Shown: positions 44,656 to 54,652 of the stretch, in pieces
Position numbering within the stretch: position 1 is the stretch's first letter
How the letters are laid out: the number at the start of each line of letters is the position of its first letter
Source: PALSA-612 sp963776375
Lineage (GTDB): Bacteria; Actinomycetota; Thermoleophilia; Gaiellales; Gaiellaceae
Assembly: GCA_963776375.1 (NCBI GenBank)
Contig: CAVZMF010000001.1
Coordinates: 496,001 to 560,000, forward strand
DNA: 64,000 bases
Direction of reading: 5' to 3'
Notes under the pieces: generated by a model
The model's database searches: none
Seen by the model: the letters and a program-made list of their open reading frames with translations, nothing else
Told to the model about the DNA's origin: nothing
Position numbers and translations under genes: made by a program

Positions 44656-45489
44656 GTGAACCTCCTTTACGGCTTCCTCATCGTCGCCGGCGCTACGACA
44701 GCCGCGGTCGCAGCGATGCTGCTCGTGCGTCGGCGGGCGCCCGAGGGGAGCTACTTCTCCGACGGCGACCGGGCGTCGGGCGTGTTCGGGGTCCTCGCGA
44801 CCGGCTTTTCCGTCCTGCTCGGGTTCATCATTTTTCTCGCGTTCACGAGCTACGACCAGTCTCGGACCGGCGCCGAGAGCGAAGCGCTGGCGGTTGCGCA
44901 GCAGGTCGAGACGGCGCAGTTCTTCCCGAAGGCGGCCGTGGCGGTGATGACGGGCCAGCTCCGCTGCTACGCCCGCTCGGTCGTGAACCAGGAATGGCCC
45001 CGCATGGAGGCGGGGACGCAGGGGGAGGCGATCAATCCATGGGCGGTCGAGCTCTTCAAGAAGCTCAAGACCGTCCAGCCCTCCACCGCCTCCCAGCAGT
45101 CCGCATACGACAAGTGGCTCGAGTTGACGTCCACCCGCGAGGAGGCTCGACGCGACCGCATCCACGGCGCCGAAGGCGTGATCCCGACGCCGCTCTGGAT
45201 CGTGCTCATTGTCATCTCCGGGGTGATCTTCGCCTACATGCTGTTCTTCGCCGACAGCGGAGAGCGCGCCGTGACGCAGGCGATGTTGATGGGCTCGGTC
45301 ACGGCGGTGATCTCGATCATGCTGCTGTTGCTCGTCTTCCTGGACAGCCCGTTCCAGTCCGGAGTCGGGGCCCTCCGGCCGACGGCGATGGAGCGATCTC
45401 TGCGCGTCATCGACCAGGCGCTGGTCGCGTTCGGCCCGGACATCGAGCATGCGCGGACGCCGTGTGATGCCCAGGGGCGACCGCGGTGA
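44656..45489 (+). CDS. DUF4239 (bestrophin-like) membrane protein
   Basis: 277 residues from GTG 44656. Two N-terminal hydrophobic segments (VLATGFSVLLGFIIFLAF) and two near the C-terminus (PLWIVLIVISGVIFAYMLFF, then VISIMLLLLVFLD) flank a helical soluble region, as in DUF4239. Function uncertain; some relatives are described as channel-like. It overlaps the next gene by 4 bases. Confidence 0.75.
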   Translation: MNLLYGFLIVAGATTAAVAAMLLVRRRAPEGSYFSDGDRASGVFGVLATGFSVLLGFIIFLAFTSYDQSRTGAESEALAVAQQVETAQFFPKAAVAVMTGQLRCYARSVVNQEWPRMEAGTQGEAINPWAVELFKKLKTVQPSTASQQSAYDKWLELTSTREEARRDRIHGAEGVIPTPLWIVLIVISGVIFAYMLFFADSGERAVTQAMLMGSVTAVISIMLLLLVFLDSPFQSGVGALRPTAMERSLRVIDQALVAFGPDIEHARTPCDAQGRPR

Positions 45490-46124
45490 GCCGGCCCGGC
45501 GACGCACGCATCGACGCGGTCGATGTCCTGGCGACCGTGCTGCTCGCGATCGCCACGGTCGCCACGGCCTGGAGCGGCTACCAGGCGAGCCGCTGGAACG
45601 GCGAGCAGGCGAAGGCAGGCGCCCGGGCGAACGCAGCCCGGATCGAGTCGGCGCGCTCGTCGGGGCTCGCCAACGCGCAGACCCAGATCGACGTCGCCAC
45701 GTTCACCGAGTGGATCGACGCCTATGCGCGCAAGGAAACCCGGCTCGCCGACTTCTACTTCGATCGGTTCAGGGCCGAGTTCAAACCCGCGGTCGAGGCG
45801 TGGGTGGCGACGAAGCCCCTGAAGAACCGCGCAGCGCCGCTGACACCGTTTGCGATGCCCGAGTACAAGCTCGCCGCGCGCGCGAAAGCCGATCTTCTGG
45901 AGGCGCAGTCGGAGGAATGGGCAACACGGGCGCGCTCATACATCCAGCGCTCCACGAACTACGTGCTCGGCGTCGTCCTCTTCGCCACCGCGCTGTTCTT
46001 CGCCGGGATGAGCGCGAAGCTTCCCGCGCGACGCCTTCGCATCGTCCTCCTCGGCCTCGGTGTCGCCGTGTTCGTCGGAACGGTCGCCTGGATAGCGTCC
46101 TCGCCGGTCAGCGTCTCGGTCTGA
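45486..46124 (+). CDS. membrane protein of unknown function, partner of the DUF4239 protein
   Basis: 212 residues from GTG 45486 (GTGA overlap with the previous stop). One N-terminal hydrophobic segment, a long helical soluble stretch rich in Ala, Arg and Glu, then two close C-terminal segments. No family recognised. Co-translation with the DUF4239 protein suggests that they work together in the membrane. Confidence 0.65.
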   Translation: MSRPGDARIDAVDVLATVLLAIATVATAWSGYQASRWNGEQAKAGARANAARIESARSSGLANAQTQIDVATFTEWIDAYARKETRLADFYFDRFRAEFKPAVEAWVATKPLKNRAAPLTPFAMPEYKLAARAKADLLEAQSEEWATRARSYIQRSTNYVLGVVLFATALFFAGMSAKLPARRLRIVLLGLGVAVFVGTVAWIASSPVSVSV

Positions 46125-46130
46125 CTCCTC

Positions 46131-46160
46131 GCCAAGCGCGGTGTGACAGAAGCGCTTGGC
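46131..46160. terminator. bidirectional hairpin between convergent genes
   Basis: Perfect 9-bp arms GCCAAGCGC / GCGCTTGGC with a 12-base loop, 6 bases after the plus-strand stop and 29 bases after the stop of the convergent sigma-70 gene. A TGTGACA in the loop is not part of an ECF41 promoter. Confidence 0.65.
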
Positions 46161-46189
46161 CCTTCCTCCTTCGTGGTGGGCGGGCTTCG

Positions 46190-47116
46190 CTAGCTGACCA
46201 GATAAAGGGAGAGCTCGGGGGCCGAGTTCCGGAGTTCCGCGAGCGCCCGAGTCTCGAGCTGGCGGACGCGCTCGCGCGTGATGCCCAGCTCGTTCCCGAT
46301 GTGCTCGAGCGTCTGCTGGTTGCGTCCGGCGAGACCGAACCGGCGTTCGAGGACCGAGCGGAGGCGGGGCTCGAGCCGCCCCAGCGCCTGTTGGAGCTCC
46401 TCGGACTGGAGGCGCTCGGCCGTGGCCGCCTCGGGCTGCTGGCTCGATTCGTCCTCGATCAGGTCCGACTTGGCGCTGTCGTCGTCCCCCACAGGCGTCT
46501 CGAGGCTGACAGCGTCCTCGACCAGCTCGAGCAGCGCCTTCACGCGGCTCTCGGGAAACCCGCTCTCCTCCGCCATCTCGCTGATGGTCGGGTCGCGGTT
46601 CAGCTTCTGGGCCAAGACGCGGCGCGCACGAGCGACACACCGCTGCTCGTTGGCAACGTGCACCGGCAGACGGATCAACCGCCCCTGATCAGCGAGCGCA
46701 CGCGTGATCGCCTGCCGGATCCACCAGGTGGCGTAGGTCGAGAACCTGTAGCCCATCCGGTAGTCGAACTTCTCGACGGCGCGAATGAGGCCGAGGTTGC
46801 CCTCCTGGATCAGGTCGAGCAGCGGGACGCCTGCCTTCGTGTACCTCCTGGTGATGGACATCACCAGCCGGAGATTGCACTCGATCAGCCGGAGCTTCGC
46901 CGCCTCGTCGCCCTCGTCCTTCCGCCGCGCGAGCTCACGCTCCTCGCTCGGCGTCAGCAGTCGACCGTCGCCAATCTGTCCGACGTAGAGCTTGAGCGGG
47001 TCGCGGAGCAGCGGCTCGCTCTCCTCGTCCGCGTCCCGCTGGGACGCCTCCGGCTCCGGGTCTGGGTGTTGCACGGACCGGGTCCGGGCCGCCGGCCCCG
47101 GCGATGATTCGTACAT
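46190..47116 (-). CDS. group 2 sigma-70 factor (RpoD-like, no region 1.1)
   Basis: 308 residues from ATG 47116. Region 1.2 (DPLKLYVGQIGDGRLLTP), region 2 (GNLGLIRAVEKFDYRMGYRF, STYATWWIRQAI), region 3 and region 4 (TLEHIGNELGITRERVRQLE) are all present; region 1.1 is absent, so it is more likely an alternative group 2 factor than the housekeeping one. GGAGG lies about 12 bases upstream, rather far. The A+T-richer leader contains its promoter. Confidence 0.9.
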   Translation of the reverse strand: MYESSPGPAARTRSVQHPDPEPEASQRDADEESEPLLRDPLKLYVGQIGDGRLLTPSEERELARRKDEGDEAAKLRLIECNLRLVMSITRRYTKAGVPLLDLIQEGNLGLIRAVEKFDYRMGYRFSTYATWWIRQAITRALADQGRLIRLPVHVANEQRCVARARRVLAQKLNRDPTISEMAEESGFPESRVKALLELVEDAVSLETPVGDDDSAKSDLIEDESSQQPEAATAERLQSEELQQALGRLEPRLRSVLERRFGLAGRNQQTLEHIGNELGITRERVRQLETRALAELRNSAPELSLYLVS

Positions 47117-47377
47117 AAAGAATGTCTCTCCTCCTGCCGCGGGCCAAGCGCCGCCACTGCGGCGGCGCTCCCCCTTGCCGACACATTGTGCCGACTTGTT
47201 ACCAACTTCGGGTAAGCCCGTCGTTAAGCGCATGTGGAGCCGACCAGGCTGTCGTCTGGTTCCGCGCCGCCTACGGGAACCTGCCGCGGCTCGGCGTCAG
47301 CCGGCTCCGCTGGCATCGCCGCTGGGCCGCACGACCGACCTCGAGGACAAGTTCTTGCGTCGTGTAATACTTGCGCG

Positions 47378-47845
47378 ATGCAACAAGCTGTGACCTTCGA
47401 GCTCGTCCATCAGCTCGAGCTCCTCTTCTCGCTTCTGGCGCGGACCGGGGCCGGGAGCGACGGACCCGCGTTGACTTCGACCCAGCGCGTCGTACTGATC
47501 GAGCTCGTCTCGGCCGGACCGCTGCGGCTCGGCGCCCTGGCTGCACGGATCGGCTCGAGCGACCCGACCGTCAGCCGAGCGGTGGACGGGATGGTCGCGG
47601 CCGGCATCGTCGAGCGGCAGCCCGATCGCGAGGACCGGCGCGCCGTGCTCCTCCTCCCAACCGCGGGTGGCCGGGACTGGGTCGAGCGGCGCCGGACGGA
47701 AGTCGCCGTTGCGCTGGCCGACGCGCTGCGAGGCATGCCGCCGGACGACCGGGCGCAGCTCGTTCGGTTGATCGTCGCTCTGAACGACAGCCTGCGCGCC
47801 GAGGGCGCCGAGCGCCCCTCGGCGGCGCTGCTGGCGGCGCGATGA
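47378..47845 (+). CDS. MarR-family regulator
   Basis: 155 residues from ATG 47378. The winged helix is intact (ARIGSSDPTVSRAVDGMVAA, then IVERQPDREDRRAVLLLPT). It overlaps the exporter gene by 4 bases (ATGA), a usual arrangement for a repressor of its own efflux operon. No strong RBS precedes the ATG, and a TAATAC 10 bases before it could be a -10 element, so the message might be nearly leaderless. Confidence 0.88.
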   Translation: MQQAVTFELVHQLELLFSLLARTGAGSDGPALTSTQRVVLIELVSAGPLRLGALAARIGSSDPTVSRAVDGMVAAGIVERQPDREDRRAVLLLPTAGGRDWVERRRTEVAVALADALRGMPPDDRAQLVRLIVALNDSLRAEGAERPSAALLAAR

Positions 47846-49269
47846 GTCCTCTCGCGGTCCGCCGCGGCGACCCGAGGGTCACGCTGGCCGTGCTGTCGAC
47901 GGCCGGCCTCGCCTATGCCGTCCTCAGCTCGTCGGTCGTGCCGGCGCTGCCGACGATCCAGCACGACCTGCACGCGTCCGAGACCGGCGTCACCTGGCTC
48001 CTGACCGGCTACCTCCTGTCGGCATCGGTCGGCACGGCAATCCTCGGGCGCCTCGGGGACATGTACGGGAAGGAGCACGTGCTGCTCTGGACGCTGGTGC
48101 TGCTCGCCGGCGGCACGCTGCTCGCCGCGCTGGCGCACACGCTCCCGCTGCTGATCGCCGCGCGGGTGATCCAGGGCGTCGCCGGCGGCATCTATCCCCT
48201 GGCATTCGGGATCATCCGCGACGAGTTCCCGCGCGACCGCGTGCCGGGGAGCATCGGCCTCGTCTCGGCGATTCTCGGCATCGGCGCCGGAATCGGCATC
48301 GTGTCCGGCGCGATCGTCGTCGAGCACCTGAGCTGGAACTGGCTGTTCTGGATGCCGCTCGCCGTGATCGTCGTGGCGGCGTTCTGCACCTGGCGCTTCG
48401 TGCCGGAGTCTCCCGTACGCGTCCCCGGCCGCGTCAACTGGCTCGCCGCCGCACTCATGGGCACGGGCATCTGCGCCGTGCTGATCGCGATCAGCGAGAC
48501 GACGACCTGGGGATGGGGCTCGCCGCGAACGATCGGGCTCCTGCTCGTCGGGCTCGCCCTCTGCGCCGCGTGGGTCGCGGTCGAGGTGAGGTCGACCGAA
48601 CCGCTGATCGACATGGCGATGATGCGGATCCGCGGCGTCTGGACGGCCAACCTGACCGCATTCCTGCTCGGGGCCGGCATGTACTCCGCGTTCATCGTCT
48701 TTCCGCAGTTCGCCCAGCTGCCGAAGAGCACCGGCTTCGGCTTCGGCGCGTCCGTCGTGGCATCCGGGCTCTACCTGCTCCCGTCCACGATCATGATGAT
48801 GCTCGTGGGGATGGCCGCAGGGCCGATCTCGGCGCGGTACGGCTCGAAGAGAGCCGCCGTCGTCGGGTCGCTGTTCTCCGCCGCCGCCTTCGGCCTGATC
48901 GCCGCCGCCCACGACCACCCCTACGACATGCTGCTCAGCTCGGCGCTGATGGGCATCGGGATCGGGCTTGCGTTCGCGGCGCTCGGCAACATCGTCGTTC
49001 AGGCCGTGCCGTCGCATCAGACCGGCGCCGCCGGCGGTATGAACACGGTCATGCGCACGATCGGCGGCGCACTCGGCGGCCAGCTCGCGGCAACGATGAT
49101 CGCGACCAACACGGCCTCCGACGGCCTGCCTGCCGTGACGGGCTTCACGGAGACGTTCGTGATGGCGACCGTGTTCCTCGTCGTGTGCGGGTTCGCGGCA
49201 CTGCTCGTCCCCGAGCCCCGCGTCGCCCCGCCGGACCTCGACCCGGCCCTCGCGCTCAGCGACGATTGA
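47842..49269 (+). CDS. DHA2 family MFS exporter
   Basis: 475 residues from ATG 47842, intact. About 14 hydrophobic segments; WLLTGYLLSASVGTAILGRL followed by GDMYGKE is the loop 2-3 motif, and the central helix pattern is that of EmrB/QacA-type drug exporters. The upstream MarR gene is translationally coupled, so a toxic ligand sensed by MarR is the likely inducer and perhaps the substrate. Confidence 0.9.
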   Translation: MSPLAVRRGDPRVTLAVLSTAGLAYAVLSSSVVPALPTIQHDLHASETGVTWLLTGYLLSASVGTAILGRLGDMYGKEHVLLWTLVLLAGGTLLAALAHTLPLLIAARVIQGVAGGIYPLAFGIIRDEFPRDRVPGSIGLVSAILGIGAGIGIVSGAIVVEHLSWNWLFWMPLAVIVVAAFCTWRFVPESPVRVPGRVNWLAAALMGTGICAVLIAISETTTWGWGSPRTIGLLLVGLALCAAWVAVEVRSTEPLIDMAMMRIRGVWTANLTAFLLGAGMYSAFIVFPQFAQLPKSTGFGFGASVVASGLYLLPSTIMMMLVGMAAGPISARYGSKRAAVVGSLFSAAAFGLIAAAHDHPYDMLLSSALMGIGIGLAFAALGNIVVQAVPSHQTGAAGGMNTVMRTIGGALGGQLAATMIATNTASDGLPAVTGFTETFVMATVFLVVCGFAALLVPEPRVAPPDLDPALALSDD

Positions 49270-49284
49270 GCCCGCCTCGCGGGC
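49270..49284 (+). terminator. short hairpin after the MarR-exporter operon
   Basis: GCCCGC-CTC-GCGGGC immediately after the TGA stop; 6-bp stem, no T-run. Confidence 0.45.
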
Positions 49285-49371
49285 CACGTCTTACGTGCGC
49301 CTGACGTTGTGCACCAAGGCTTAACCCGCGTCCACGAGACGCCAATAGGCCGGACGGCACTGTGGACCGGC

Positions 49372-49447
49372 GACAGAACACGTCACGCTCAAAAACGAGT
49401 TCTGTCGAAGAGGGGGGACGAGGGAGACTTCGGGGATCTCGTCCTCC
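49372..49447. other. two adjacent inverted repeats after the SARP-fusion gene
   Basis: GACAGAAC / GTTCTGTC (49372-49379 and 49399-49406) and GGGGGACGAG / CTCGTCCTCC (49413-49422 and 49438-49447, one G-U). They lie 25-100 bases beyond the minus-strand SARP gene and may be its terminator. Otherwise 49285-49471 holds nothing I recognise. Confidence 0.45.
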
Positions 49448-49471
49448 CTTGCTCTCTTTCAGTGGTGGCTA

Positions 49472-52400
49472 CTAGGACGCCCCTCGCAGACACAGCGCCG
49501 CGAGGTCGACGCCGGCGTACTCGGGCTGGTGCACGATGCAGCCGAGTCGCGGCGACACGAGCTCCGGGATGGCTCCGTACTCGTAGACCGCGAACAGCGA
49601 CTCGCGGTCGATCCGGGCAGCGAGCGCGGCGGCCGCCCGTTCGCGCTCGGGCGAGGTGAGCTTCGCGATCCGCCCGAGCTCGGTCGTCTCACGCGGCGAC
49701 AGGGACAGGCTCGCGGAGCGCGTCGACAGGGTCGCCGTTATCGGACGTCAGGCCGCCCCAGAAGAGGTCCGAGCGCGCAGTCTTCGTGTACACGGCGCCG
49801 CTCGAGTAGTCGTCGTTGGTGAGTGGAACGACCGTCGTCGAGATGCCGATCGCGGCCAGCTGCTCGCGCACGGCCCGTGCGAAGGCGGCCGAATGCGAGT
49901 CCGCGGCCGGGTCGAAGGTCGCGAAGACCGCGTGGACGCGGCGACCGTGCATCAGGGCGCGGGCTTTGCGCAGGTCGGGCTGGAGCGGGTAGAGCGGCGT
50001 GTCGTCGTAGCCGGGCAGCTTCGGCGGGAGCAGGCGTGTCGCCGGGATCCCGGAGTCGATGGCGGCCAGAGCGCGGCGGTCGAGCGCGTACTGGACGGCG
50101 CGACGCAGCCGGATGTCGGCGAACAGCGGTCTGCCCGTGTTGAACCCGAGCCAGACGCTCTGGCCGAAGCTGTTCGGCGTCAGCCGGTAGCGCGACCCGG
50201 CGGCGCGAGCCGCCTCGGTACCAGGTGCGATCGCCGGATCGTTCTCGAGGAGATAGTCGAGCTTGCCCTGCGCGATCCGAGCGGCGGCGTCGGCGGGCGA
50301 CACACCGAGGTAGTAGACGATCGCGTCGAGGTGCTGCGGCCGCGGGCCGTGGTAGTTCGGGTTGCGCTTCAGCACCACGACCGAGTCCGTGTGCGCGGCC
50401 AGGTAGTACGGCCCCGCGGAGGGGATCGGGGCGTCGATCCCGTGCGAGACGACCGGCGTGGACGACGGGAACCGCGCAGTACGGGTTGAGGGCGAGCGTC
50501 CTCAGCAGGTCGGGGACCGGCTGCATGAGATGGATGACGAGCGTGTCGCCATGTGCGGAGATGCCGGCGACGTGCGCGGCTTTCCCCTCGTGGTACGCGC
50601 TCGCGCCGACGACGATCTCGGGGCCGATGTCGGAGCCGGGAAAGAGCTTCGGCGAGAGCACCCGCTCGATCGCGTGCCGGAACGACTCCGCCGTCACCGG
50701 CTCGTTCGAGGGCGGCGAGAAGCGATAGCCCTTCCGGATCGTGAACGTGTACGTGCGGCCCTCCGTCGGACACCTTCGGCCATCCGGCCGCCACTTCCGG
50801 CACGGGCTGCCTTCCTGCGGCGCCGGGTACGTCGGGGTAGTTGAAGAGCTTGGCGCAGGTCGCGTAGTGGAACTCGAGCTGCGGTGCGTCCCACGACGCC
50901 GTGAGCGCGGGGTCGGTCGCCGCTCCGCTCCAGAACAAGGTGTCGTCCTTCCGCGCCACGCGCACGATGCGGCCCTTCAGGCCCGCCGTCGCGTCCTGCG
51001 CACTCGGCTGGACACCGACGGCGACGAGGCCGTTCCGCACGTCGACGCCGGTCAGGTGATGGCCGATCGTGTACCTCCTACGGGCGTCCGTGGTCGGATC
51101 GATCCTGACGACCGTCCCGCCCTCGCCCTCCGCCACCCACAGCGCCCTATCGCCGTAGGCGAGGCTCTCGATTCGAGCGGGAAGCTTGATCGTGGCAGAC
51201 CGTGTTCCCGTCCCGGTCGAGCTTCCAGATCGTCGCGTCGGGATTGACCGCGGCCCACACGTAGCCCCCGCCCGCGGCGACGCAGCAGATTCCCTGCTTG
51301 AGGAAGACCTTGCGAACGATCTCGTTCGTCTGCGGGTCGATCTTGCGGAGCTCGCCTGCCGGCTTGCTCGCCACCCAGACCGCGCCGTCTGCGAAGGCGA
51401 GTGCGGTCGCCTCGCCGCCGAGAATCGAGAAGCGGTGCTGTACGTGCCGCGTCGTCGGGGTCGATGCGCTCGACATACGCTCCGGGGTTGAAACCGCCGT
51501 GGCCGACCCAGACCGAGCCCGTCGGCGACCATGACGTCCGAGGTCTCGTCGGTACCCGCCTTGGGCAGCTTGACCCGGTCGGCGAGCACTTCGAGCGTCG
51601 GATCGATCCGCAAGAGAGTCGGCGAGTGCGCGTCGGTCACCCAGACCGACCCCGCGCCGACGGCGAGCGCCGCTCGGAGTGACGCCCGAGGCCGAGCGTC
51701 GCGAGCGTCTTGCCCGTCACCGGATCGACCCGCGTCAGCTCGCCGTCACGGGAGACGCTCCAGAGCGAGCCGGCTCCGAACCGCACCTTGACGGCGTCGG
51801 GAACGTCGGTCTCGCGCGCGACCTTTCCGTCACCGGCGGCGAGCAGGACCGCTGAGTCGGAGCGGGCGGTTGCCTGCGCGCTCTGAGGACCGCCCTGCGT
51901 GAGGAGTACGACCGCTGCGGCGATGCCACCGGCCGCAACGAGCGCGAGAACGCCCGCGAGACGTCGGCGATGCTCGGGTCACTGAAGCTGGGCGCTGCGG
52001 CAGGTCGAGGGCGGGGTCCTGGCGCAGGATCGACTGCTCGAGCTCGCGGCAGCGCCGGGCCCGGCTCGATGCCCGAGCTCGCTCGACGAGCCGCGCGCGC
52101 GTCTCGGCGTAGACGCGCAGCGCCTCAGCCTGCCGGCCGGAGCGGTAGAGCGCGAGCATGAGCTGGCCCGCAGCCGCTCGCGGAGCGGATGCTTCGCGAT
52201 CAAGCGCCTCGAGCTCGGGGACGAGCGTGTCGTGGCGCCCCAGCGCGAGCTCGGCCTCGATCCGCTCCTCGATCGCAACCAGCCGGAGCTCCTCCAGCCG
52301 CTCGACCTCCGTGCGCGCGAACGGCTCGTACGCGAGGTCGGCGAGCGCTCCGCCGCGCCAGAGCGCGAGGGCCGTCTCGAGCGCCTCCCGTGCGGCAGCG

Positions 52401-52747
52401 GGGTTGCCGGCGGCGTTGGCGCGCCTCCCCTCGTCGAGAAGCCGCTCGAACCGGCGCGCGTCGATGCGCTCGGGATCGACCTGGAGGACGTATCCCCCTG
52501 TTCGCGTGAGGAGGAGCTCGTCCGGCTCGAACGCCTTTCGCAGTCGCGACACCTGGACGTCGAGGCTGTGACCGGCCGTTCCGGGCGGCCGGTCTGTCCA
52601 GACCTCGTCGATCAGCCGGTCGCGCGAGACGACCTCGTTCGCGTGCAGGAGGAGAAGCGCGAGCAGCGACCGCTGCTTCGCGCCGCCGATCGGGACCGAC
52701 CGGCCGTCGCGAACGGCTTCGATGGGCCCGAGTAGCCGAAACTCCAT
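49472..52747 (-). CDS. membrane-anchored SARP regulator fused to beta-propeller and SBP_bac_5 domain (frameshifted)
   Basis: About 1090 residues from ATG 52747. Residues 1-95 are an OmpR-like winged helix (LLGPIEAVRDGRSVPIGGAK, then LIDEVWTDRPP), 100-250 a BTAD helical domain: a SARP. After one shift near 52000 comes RRR and a membrane helix (LAGVLALVAAGGIAAAVVLL). Next is a propeller with repeats such as ALWVAEGEGGTVVRIDPTTD and AVWVASKPAGELRKIDPQTN, then a family 5 solute-binding domain (ESFRHAIERVLSP; VVVLKRNPNYHGPRP; LRRAVQYALDRRAL). With the helix placed thus, DNA binding is inside and ligand binding outside. Several further shifts occur; the net length is a multiple of three. Repeated GAGAG sites lie just upstream. 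Confidence 0.78.
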
Positions 52748-52788
52748 CTGCCTCCCCTGACGGCTGCAGCTGAGGCTAGCACCCGGTT

Positions 52789-52829
52789 TGAGAGGCCGTC
52801 GAGAGCGGTCTGAGAGGCGCCGGAGAGTG
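52789..52829. promoter_or_regulatory. four direct repeats at 11-bp spacing, candidate SARP binding sites
   Basis: GAGAGGC (52790), GAGAGCG (52801), GAGAGGC (52812) and GAGAGTG (52823) start exactly 11 bases apart. SARP proteins are known to bind heptamer direct repeats with 4-base spacers, i.e. one per helical turn, beside the -10 element. The array lies between the divergent SARP-fusion (ATG 52747) and secreted-protein (GTG 52908) genes, fitting autoregulation and control of the plus-strand operon. Confidence 0.65.
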
Positions 52830-52907
52830 TGTCGGACGAGCGTGACGGCCTCGTTCGCATCTCGGCTCGGCCCCTTGTCAGCCGGGCCCGACCCGAAAGG
52901 AGTAGCC

Positions 52908-53490
52908 GTGCGTCTCGCAGCTTCCCTGACCGGAGTGGTGGCCGCGCTCGCCCTCCTGACGCTGATTGCGTCGGGCGCCGTCGCAGCGCGACCCCTGGAC
53001 CACTACCACTACTCGTTCACGTGCGCGACACCGTCACCCCCGAACGCACCCTGCCCCGTAGAGCTCCCGACGGACCAGTGTGGGATCCCGGGAACCACCG
53101 TCGACAGGCAGTGGGGCAACGTCCAGCTGTTCGCAGACGGCACCTCGAAGACCGAGATGAAGGAGACGTACGTCTTCACTTCGTCTCTGACGGGCAAGTC
53201 GTTCGAGGGGCATATCGCCGACCAGCTGACGACCAACACGACCCCCGTGGACAACGGGGACGGCACGATCAGCTTCTACTTCGCGTTCAAAGGCCTGGAG
53301 CTGCAGCTGAAGCTCCCGAACGGACACGTTCTCGCCCGCGACGCGGGACGCGGTGACCTTCGTGCAGACCTTCGACGCCGCTACCGGCGACTTCGTCTCC
53401 TTCATGGTCGCCGACGAGAAAGGGCCGCACCCCTTCGTCGATAGCGGCTTCGAGCTCTTCTGCGACGTCATCGTCCCCGCCTTGAGCTGA
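52908..53490 (+). CDS. secreted hypothetical protein, one frameshift
   Basis: About 194 residues from GTG 52908 with AAAGGAG 7 bases upstream. The signal peptide (RLAASLTGVVAALALLTLIA) ends near GAVA. The mature protein is beta-rich with several cysteines (FTCATPS, PCPVEL, DQCGIPG, LFCDVIVPALS at the end), suggesting disulfides. One extra base near 53345 breaks the frame. No family recognised. It is the first gene of a pair opposite the SARP fusion. Confidence 0.7.
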
Positions 53491-53505
53491 AGGGAGCGCC
53501 CGCAC

Positions 53506-54605
53506 ATGCATTCCAACGACTCTCGCAACCAACGCAGAATCGGCCGCTGCTCGGCGCTCGTGCTCGTCACTGCCGTCTGCGTCACGGCGACATTGATCGG
53601 GTCAACGACGCTGGCGCAGGCCACTCCGCCGGGGAAGAACGGCCGGATCGTCTTCCGCCGCTTTCTCGACGTCGCGAAGACGCGATCCGCACTCTTCACG
53701 GTCAACCCAGACGGGACGAAGGTGAAGCAGCTGACGCGTCCCGCTCCGTACGTGATCGACGTCGAGCCCGACTGGTCGCCGAACGGCGCCAGGATCGCGT
53801 TCGAGCGTCAGGTGTCCTGTCCCGCGGGCGGCGCCAAGGACGGGATGGACAACACGTGCGATCGGGTCTACACGGTCAATGCCAACGGGAAGGGCCTCGA
53901 GTCGCTCGTCCCCTGTCGTTTCAAGGTCGATCCCACCTCCGGCATGAGCGGCAGGCCCGGGATCGATTGTGTCGGCGTCGACCAGCCGGCCTGGTCACCG
54001 GACGGATCGAAGCTCGCCTTCGTCTACAGGCTCGTCGACCGCTCGTACGAGGGAAGCCTGAAGCTCGACACAGGCATCTGGATCGTCAACGCCGACGGGA
54101 CCGGGCTGCATCAGGTGACGCAACGAGCGGCCGGGACCTCGTGGGACTTCGGCCCCCAGTGGTCTCCGGACGGGTCGAAGCTCTCCTTCTTCCGCTCCGA
54201 TCTCAAGCTCCAGGCCGACGCCGTCTACACGGTGAACGCCGACGGCACCGGCGAGTTCCAGGTCACGCCCTGGGCGCTCGGCGCGGGAAACGCGACCGAC
54301 TGGTCTCCGGACGGCCAGTGGCTCCTGTTCAACTCGCAGCCGAAGGACGGCCTCTCCAACCTCTACAAGGCCCACCCCGACGGCACCGGGCTGACGAACC
54401 TGACGAAGCAGCCCGCGAACGGCAAGCAGTACCTCTCGTCGTCGTTCTCGCCGGACGGCAAGAAGATCGTGACCTCGCGGACGCCGGGAGCAGGCCCCGA
54501 GGGCGCCGCCGACCTGGTCGTCATGGGGAGCGACGGCTCGAAGGCACACGCGATCACAAGACACGGCTCTGGGAGAGCGCAGCGGACTGGGGGCCGGTCC
54601 GGTAG
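53506..54605 (+). CDS. secreted TolB-like PD40 beta-propeller protein, frameshift near the end
   Basis: About 366 residues from ATG 53506. A long signal peptide (CSALVLVTAVCVTATLIGST) is followed by at least five PD40 repeats with the core W.PDG..L.F / VNADGTG, for example PAWSPDGSKLAFVYR and PQWSPDGSKLSFFR. A missing base near 54557 changes the last residues; the restored end is KTRLWESAADWGPVR. It lies 15 bases after the previous secreted-protein gene. The role may be binding of a surface ligand; not specific. Confidence 0.8.
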
Positions 54606-54626
54606 TCGTGGGGTCTCTGCGGTGGG

Positions 54627-54644
54627 CGGCTCGACGCCGAGCCG
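54627..54644. terminator. hairpin between convergent genes
   Basis: CGGCTCG / CGAGCCG, 7-bp stem with a 4-base loop, 22 bases after the propeller gene stop and 9 bases after the amidohydrolase stop on the other strand. Confidence 0.5.
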
Positions 54645-54652
54645 TCCGCCGC

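Noticed and set aside
46142..46148. TGTGACA (minus-strand TGTCACA) as a fourth ECF41 promoter
   Set aside because: The bases 16 positions further on the minus strand read GTCA, not CGTC, and the site is in a terminator loop between convergent genes.
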